The notes under the pieces were generated by a model. It was not told the DNA's origin. It did not search any database and was given only the letters and a program-made list of their open reading frames with translations. Source: Serinibacter arcticus (GTDB taxonomy: Bacteria > Actinomycetota > Actinomycetes > Actinomycetales > Beutenbergiaceae). Taken from it: a stretch of 64,000 bases of DNA. Numbering within the stretch: the stretch's first letter is position 1; every line of letters starts with the position of its first letter. This document shows, piece after piece, positions 60,522 through 64,000 of this stretch. The translations under genes were made by a program, and so were the position numbers. The stretch spans positions 930,001 through 994,000 of the forward strand of contig NZ_RHPJ01000001.1 in the NCBI RefSeq assembly GCF_004786095.1, read 5' to 3'.

Positions 60522-60527
60522 CGCCGG

Positions 60528-61595
60528 GTGCCCGCCGCCTCCACCATGCCCGCCCCGCTGCGGACGGCTATCGACGCCGAGCTCGCGGGGCTGACGTCCG
60601 GGCGGACCGAGGTGAGCGCCCGCCGGCTCTCGGCCCGCTACCTCGCCGACCGGCCCGCCGACGCCCCCATCGTCGCGACGGACGACGACGTCGCCGCCTA
60701 CCTCACCACCCGCATGCCGGCCACGTTCGCGGCCGTGTCGTTCGCGCTCGACCAGGTGCGCGACGTCGTGCCGGACCTCGCGCCGCGCACGCTCCTCGAC
60801 CTCGGCAGCGGCACCGGGGCCGCCACCTGGGCCGCGTGGGACACGTTCGAGGACCTCGAGCGGGCCGACCTCGTCGACTACTCCACACCCATGCTGACCG
60901 CCGCCCGCCGGATGCTCGCGGCCTCCGACCTCGCGGTCACGACGTCGCTGGGCGACGCCGGAGCCGCCTCGCGGCGAACCGCCGCCTCCCCCGACGCCCC
61001 CGGCACCGAGGCCGGCTCCACGCACGACCTCGCCGTCGCCGCGTTCGTGCTGTCGGAGCTGACGACGGCGCAGCGCACCGCCGTCGTCGAGCGCCTGACG
61101 ACGGCGGCGGCGCAGTGCGTGCTCGTCGTCGAACCCGGCACCCCGGCCGGCTACGGGCGCATCCTGACGGTCCGCGCCGAGCTGATCGCGGCGGGGTGGC
61201 GCATCGTCGCCCCGTGCCCGCACGAGCACGTCTGCCCGCTCGCGCAAGGTACCGGCGCCGGATCCGACACGACGGACTGGTGCCACGCCGCCGTCCGGCT
61301 CGAGCGGACCGCCGCCCACCGCCGCGCGAAGGGCGGGGAGCGCTCGTTCGAGGACGAGAAGCTCGCCTACGTCGCGGCGGTGCCTCCTCCGCGATCGTCG
61401 GCCGACGACGCCGACCCGGCCCTCGACCTCCCGGCCGCGCGCGTCCTCCGCCACCCGCAGACGCGCCCCGGCCACATCCGGCTCGAGCTGTGCACGAGCG
61501 ACGGCGCGCACGAGAGCACCACGGTGACCAAGCGCGACAAGGACGCGTTCCGCGCCGCGCGCAAAATCGAGTGGGGTCAGGCGTGGCGACCGTGA
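60528..61595 (+). CDS. Rsm22-like ribosome-associated methyltransferase family protein
   Basis: A 355-residue protein with a SAM-binding core: TLLDLGSGTGAATWAAWD (motif I), VDYSTPMLTAARRML and AFVLSELTTAQR. Further on, APCPHEHVCPL and DTTDWCHAAVRLER carry the clustered Cys/His that in the Rsm22/mtYwlA family bind an iron-sulfur cluster. Mitochondrial members help small-subunit ribosome assembly; in bacteria the substrate is unproven. It overlaps the M50-like gene by 13 nt, suggesting co-expression. Confidence 0.85.
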   Translation: MPAASTMPAPLRTAIDAELAGLTSGRTEVSARRLSARYLADRPADAPIVATDDDVAAYLTTRMPATFAAVSFALDQVRDVVPDLAPRTLLDLGSGTGAATWAAWDTFEDLERADLVDYSTPMLTAARRMLAASDLAVTTSLGDAGAASRRTAASPDAPGTEAGSTHDLAVAAFVLSELTTAQRTAVVERLTTAAAQCVLVVEPGTPAGYGRILTVRAELIAAGWRIVAPCPHEHVCPLAQGTGAGSDTTDWCHAAVRLERTAAHRRAKGGERSFEDEKLAYVAAVPPPRSSADDADPALDLPAARVLRHPQTRPGHIRLELCTSDGAHESTTVTKRDKDAFRAARKIEWGQAWRP

Positions 61596-62383
61596 CCGGA
61601 CTGCTCGCGCGCGTGCCGTGGGCCGACCAGGCGTGGTGGGTGGCGATCCTGGAGCGCAGCAGCAACGGCCTCCCCCGCGAGGGTGGCTGGACCAGCTACG
61701 TCCCCCTGGCCGACGAGACCTTCCTGACCTCGCGCCTGCCGGGCTGGCAGGTCTGGGTCCCGCTCGCCGCCGGCCTGCTCCTCACCCTCGTGCCGCCGCT
61801 GTGGCTGCGCGTCCGCGTCGTCGTCACGCTCGCCCACGAGCTCGGCCACGCCGCGGCGGGCATCCTCGTCGGTCGGCGGTTCACGGGCTTCGTCGTGCGC
61901 TCGGACATGTCCGGCCACGCCGTGACCGTCGGGAAGCCCCGCGGCGCTGGCCTCGCCTGGACCACCTGGTCGGGCTACCCCGCCCCGGCACTTCTCGCCG
62001 TCGGACTGGTCGCCGCCGCGCTCGGCGGCTGGGCGCCGCTGGTGCTCGGCGCCGTCGCGCTGATCTGCCTCGTCTGCCTGGTGTTCGTTCGGTCGTGGGC
62101 GACGGCGGGGGTCACCCTCGCCGTCGGCCTGACCGCGGGAGCCCTGTGGTGGTGGCGCTCCGACGAACGCTCCAGCACCGTGCTGCTCGTCGTCGCCGCC
62201 GTGCTCCTGGTCGGCGCGTGGCGCCACGTCGCGGCGGTCGCGCGCGCCCCGCGCCGGTCCGACCCCGCCGAGCTCGGGCGCCTGACGCCGCTGCCCGGCT
62301 GGTTCTGGGTCGGCACCCACGTCCTGGTCATCGCCGCCGCCACGGGCGCGATCGGCTGGCTCCTGGTGCGCGCAGCGACCTAG
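61583..62383 (+). CDS. M50B-like membrane zinc metallopeptidase
   Basis: About 266 residues with roughly six transmembrane segments. The zinc motif HELGH lies in VVTLAHELGHAAAGILVGRR within a hydrophobic helix, followed by GFVVRSDMSGHAVT, as in actinobacterial M50B-like proteins. The third-ligand region is not as clear (GYPAPALLAVGL, where NPDG-type enzymes carry Asp). The start is GTG 61583, with GGGG 7 nt upstream, or GTG 61592, which makes a 4-nt GTGA overlap with the upstream stop. Substrate unknown. Confidence 0.75.
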   Translation: MATVTGLLARVPWADQAWWVAILERSSNGLPREGGWTSYVPLADETFLTSRLPGWQVWVPLAAGLLLTLVPPLWLRVRVVVTLAHELGHAAAGILVGRRFTGFVVRSDMSGHAVTVGKPRGAGLAWTTWSGYPAPALLAVGLVAAALGGWAPLVLGAVALICLVCLVFVRSWATAGVTLAVGLTAGALWWWRSDERSSTVLLVVAAVLLVGAWRHVAAVARAPRRSDPAELGRLTPLPGWFWVGTHVLVIAAATGAIGWLLVRAAT

Positions 62384-62387
62384 GAGA

Positions 62388-62798
62388 TCAGCCTCGCGCG
62401 AAGAACGCCGCCAGCACGTCGTCGTCCTCGTACCCCAGGCTCATTCCGGCGATCTCGACCGCCGTGAACAGCGCGACCGCCTGCCCCTCGGTGAGGTCGA
62501 TCGTCGCGGGGTCGACGTCGAGCTCCACCGCGTACGTCGTCTCGTGACCGTAGGAGCGCGTCCGCGCCTCGACCAGCCGCAGCCGCGACGGCGGCACGCG
62601 CAGCCCCATCTCCTCCTCGAGCTCGCGCACGGCGCAGTCGAGCGGGCTCTCGCCGTCCTCCCGCATCCCGCCGGGGATGCACCACGTGTTCGGGTAGGGG
62701 ATCTCCGGCTTGTCGTCGCGCAGCTGCAGCAGCACCCGGCCGTCGGCGGCCTGGACGATCACCTGGACGCCCGCGGGCGTCGACGAGCTGCTGGTCAC
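62388..62798 (-). CDS. Nudix hydrolase
   Basis: A 136-residue Nudix protein with a complete box, PGGMREDGESPLDCAVRE followed by LEEEMGL, preceded by YPNTWCI. It probably hydrolyses a nucleotide or nucleotide-sugar diphosphate; the substrate is unknown. GTG 62798 is preferred because GGAGGTGGAGGAGG lies just upstream; a TTG at 62837 or GTG at 62834 would add 12-13 residues with no family similarity. It converges with the M50-like gene (4 nt between stops) and lies directly downstream of the mannosyltransferase gene. Confidence 0.82.
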   Translation of the reverse strand: MTSSSSTPAGVQVIVQAADGRVLLQLRDDKPEIPYPNTWCIPGGMREDGESPLDCAVRELEEEMGLRVPPSRLRLVEARTRSYGHETTYAVELDVDPATIDLTEGQAVALFTAVEIAGMSLGYEDDDVLAAFFARG

Positions 62799-62838
62799 AA
62801 CCACCTCCTCCACCTCCCACGCCACGGTCGACACCAAG

Positions 62839-64000
62839 CTACGGCGCCTTGAGGAACGTGACCTCCTTCAGCACCTGCATCCACACTGTCCAGACCCACG
62901 CGACCTGCCCGACCGCGAGCCCCGCCACGAGCAGCCCCGTCCAGGCGCGCGCGGCCCAGCCGGGCCGCGGCACCAGCGCGACGAGCACGATCGCAAGCGG
63001 GAACGCCAGGAGCAGGAACCGCAGCTGGCTGGAGATGAGGTCGCCGACGGCGGCCAGGTAGAGGATGTAGGCCGCGCACCAGACCCACAGCTCGACGCCG
63101 ATCCGGCGGGCGGGGTGGGACCGCGAGAACACCGCGAGCGCCAGCAGACCCAGCACGAGCGCCACGGCCACGACCGTCAGCCCGACCCCGAGGGGCGAGA
63201 ACGACTCCACGCGCGCCCAGCCCGCGAACACCCCGACGCCGCGGTCCGGACGCCACGCCCCCTGGGTCAGGACGTAGGCGTCGACCCGGCCGGTCGCGGC
63301 GCCCGCGATCAGCGGCCAGATCCCGCCGGACAGGCCGGCCACGCCGAGCAGGGCGACGCCGAGCACGCGCTCCCGCCGCGCGAACGGCTCGCGCCCGACG
63401 CGCGCGTCCCGCCAACGCACCAGGAGGTGCACCGCGACCACGACGGCCATCGGGAGCGCGACGGCGCGCGTGAACCCGAGCGCGGCGACGGCGAGCATCG
63501 CCCACGCGTAGCGCCGCCGCACGACCAGGAGCAGCGACGTCGCCACGAGCAGGAGCGCGAGCGACTCCGTGTAGGCGACCTGGAGCACGACGGCGGAGGG
63601 GAAGAACGCGAGGACGGCGACGGTGGCCAGGGGCAGACCGGGCCGGGCGGCGACGGCGTCCGGGGCCGCGACGACCACCAGGCGGTGCACCACCAGCAGC
63701 GCGATCGCTCCGAGGGCGAGCGAGACCAGGGGTGCCACGACGATCCAGGTGCCACCGGTCGCCGTCGTGATCGCCTTGACGATGCCCGGGTAGAGCGGGA
63801 AGAAGGCCCACTCGTTGATGACGACGACGCCGTCGCGCACCGGGAGCGCGTCGGGGTAGCCGCCGGCCCAGATCCGCTCGTACCACCAGCCGTCCCACCA
63901 GCGGCCGACGAAGACGCCGTACGGCGGCCGCCCCGCCGGCTCGGGCCACCAGCCCTCGAAGGACTCGCCCTGGTGCGTGCGGGCGATCAGGAGCGCGCCG
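62839..64000 (-). CDS. PIG-V-like mannosyltransferase, C-terminal part
   Basis: Partial gene running off the right edge; at least 386 residues are visible, ending at TAG 62839. The segment RWWDGWWYERIWAGGYP, then INEWAFFPLYPGIVKAIT, matches the extracytoplasmic catalytic loop (WDGxWY and FFPLYP) of GPI-mannosyltransferase-II/PIG-V-like bacterial proteins. It is followed by eight or more transmembrane helices. These GT-C enzymes use polyprenyl-phosphate mannose to mannosylate a surface lipid or protein. The reading frame stays open to position 64000, so the start lies outside. Confidence 0.85.
   Translation of the reverse strand, partial: GALLIARTHQGESFEGWWPEPAGRPPYGVFVGRWWDGWWYERIWAGGYPDALPVRDGVVVINEWAFFPLYPGIVKAITTATGGTWIVVAPLVSLALGAIALLVVHRLVVVAAPDAVAARPGLPLATVAVLAFFPSAVVLQVAYTESLALLLVATSLLLVVRRRYAWAMLAVAALGFTRAVALPMAVVVAVHLLVRWRDARVGREPFARRERVLGVALLGVAGLSGGIWPLIAGAATGRVDAYVLTQGAWRPDRGVGVFAGWARVESFSPLGVGLTVVAVALVLGLLALAVFSRSHPARRIGVELWVWCAAYILYLAAVGDLISSQLRFLLLAFPLAIVLVALVPRPGWAARAWTGLLVAGLAVGQVAWVWTVWMQVLKEVTFLKAP

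Noticed and set aside
1-64000. Mobile elements, CRISPR arrays, tRNA or rRNA genes
   Set aside because: I saw no transposase or integrase motifs, no regularly spaced direct repeats with unique spacers, and no tRNA-like cloverleaf; the only repeats are the 21-nt cluster at 13450 and in-gene repeats.

Overview
The window is about 72% GC with actinobacterial style throughout: many GTG starts, 4-nt stop/start overlaps, several leaderless promoters (TANNNT followed 6-7 nt later by GTG), an LAATG sortase signal and a thiBPQ locus behind a TPP riboswitch. The gene set fits a Micrococcales actinobacterium (Cellulomonadaceae or a relative). That placement is inferred from style, not from a marker gene. 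I saw no rRNA, tRNA, CRISPR array, insertion sequence or prophage.

Layout. 1-253 is the 5' part of a small alarmone synthetase. 386-4171 holds a NitT/TauT-type ABC transporter whose binding protein is split from its permease and ATPase by a pyridoxal kinase gene on the other strand. 4181-9870 is an L-idonate/gluconate locus: GntR regulator, divergent GntP permease, gluconate 5-dehydrogenase, L-idonate 5-dehydrogenase and an FGGY kinase, with a palindromic operator between the divergent genes. After an EamA exporter, 10915-14864 is the thiamine ABC transporter with its riboswitch and a ribosome-binding-site hairpin. 14871-17624 is a compact five-gene cassette that looks like a type VII secretion effector locus: an SseB-like protein, a small helical WXG100-like protein, a WXG-type effector with a glycine-zipper tail, a four-helix membrane protein, and a frameshifted small gene homologous to the effector's tail. 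MutT and Map genes follow.

19111-48741 is a surface-polysaccharide region. The forward operon 19111-24709 encodes two GT4 glycosyltransferases, an ABC-2 exporter pair and a DUF6270 protein. wecB (forward) and wecC (reverse) supply UDP-ManNAcA. The reverse genes encode a CgeB/GT2 double glycosyltransferase, an LCP ligase, a GT61 enzyme, a GT4 enzyme, a GT4-half/heparinase fusion and a secreted protein of 3811 residues. The likely logic is cytoplasmic assembly of a ManNAcA-containing glycan, export by the ABC transporter, attachment to the wall by LCP, and remodelling or binding by the heparinase-like and giant surface proteins. Three of these proteins share an N-terminal architecture not obvious from standard domain names.

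49291-50847 encodes a sortase-anchored CshA-type fibril protein. 50913-52504 encodes two small-molecule kinases. 52528-56096 is the circularly permuted ATP-grasp/alpha-E plus transglutaminase pair. 56333-57982 pairs a leaderless-type (no signal peptide) subtilase with a stand-alone I9-like inhibitor. 57993-60271 carries a gluconokinase remnant lacking its P-loop, a ComB-like phosphatase and an MFS exporter. The right end has an Rsm22-like methyltransferase, an M50-type membrane peptidase, a Nudix hydrolase and a partial PIG-V-like mannosyltransferase.
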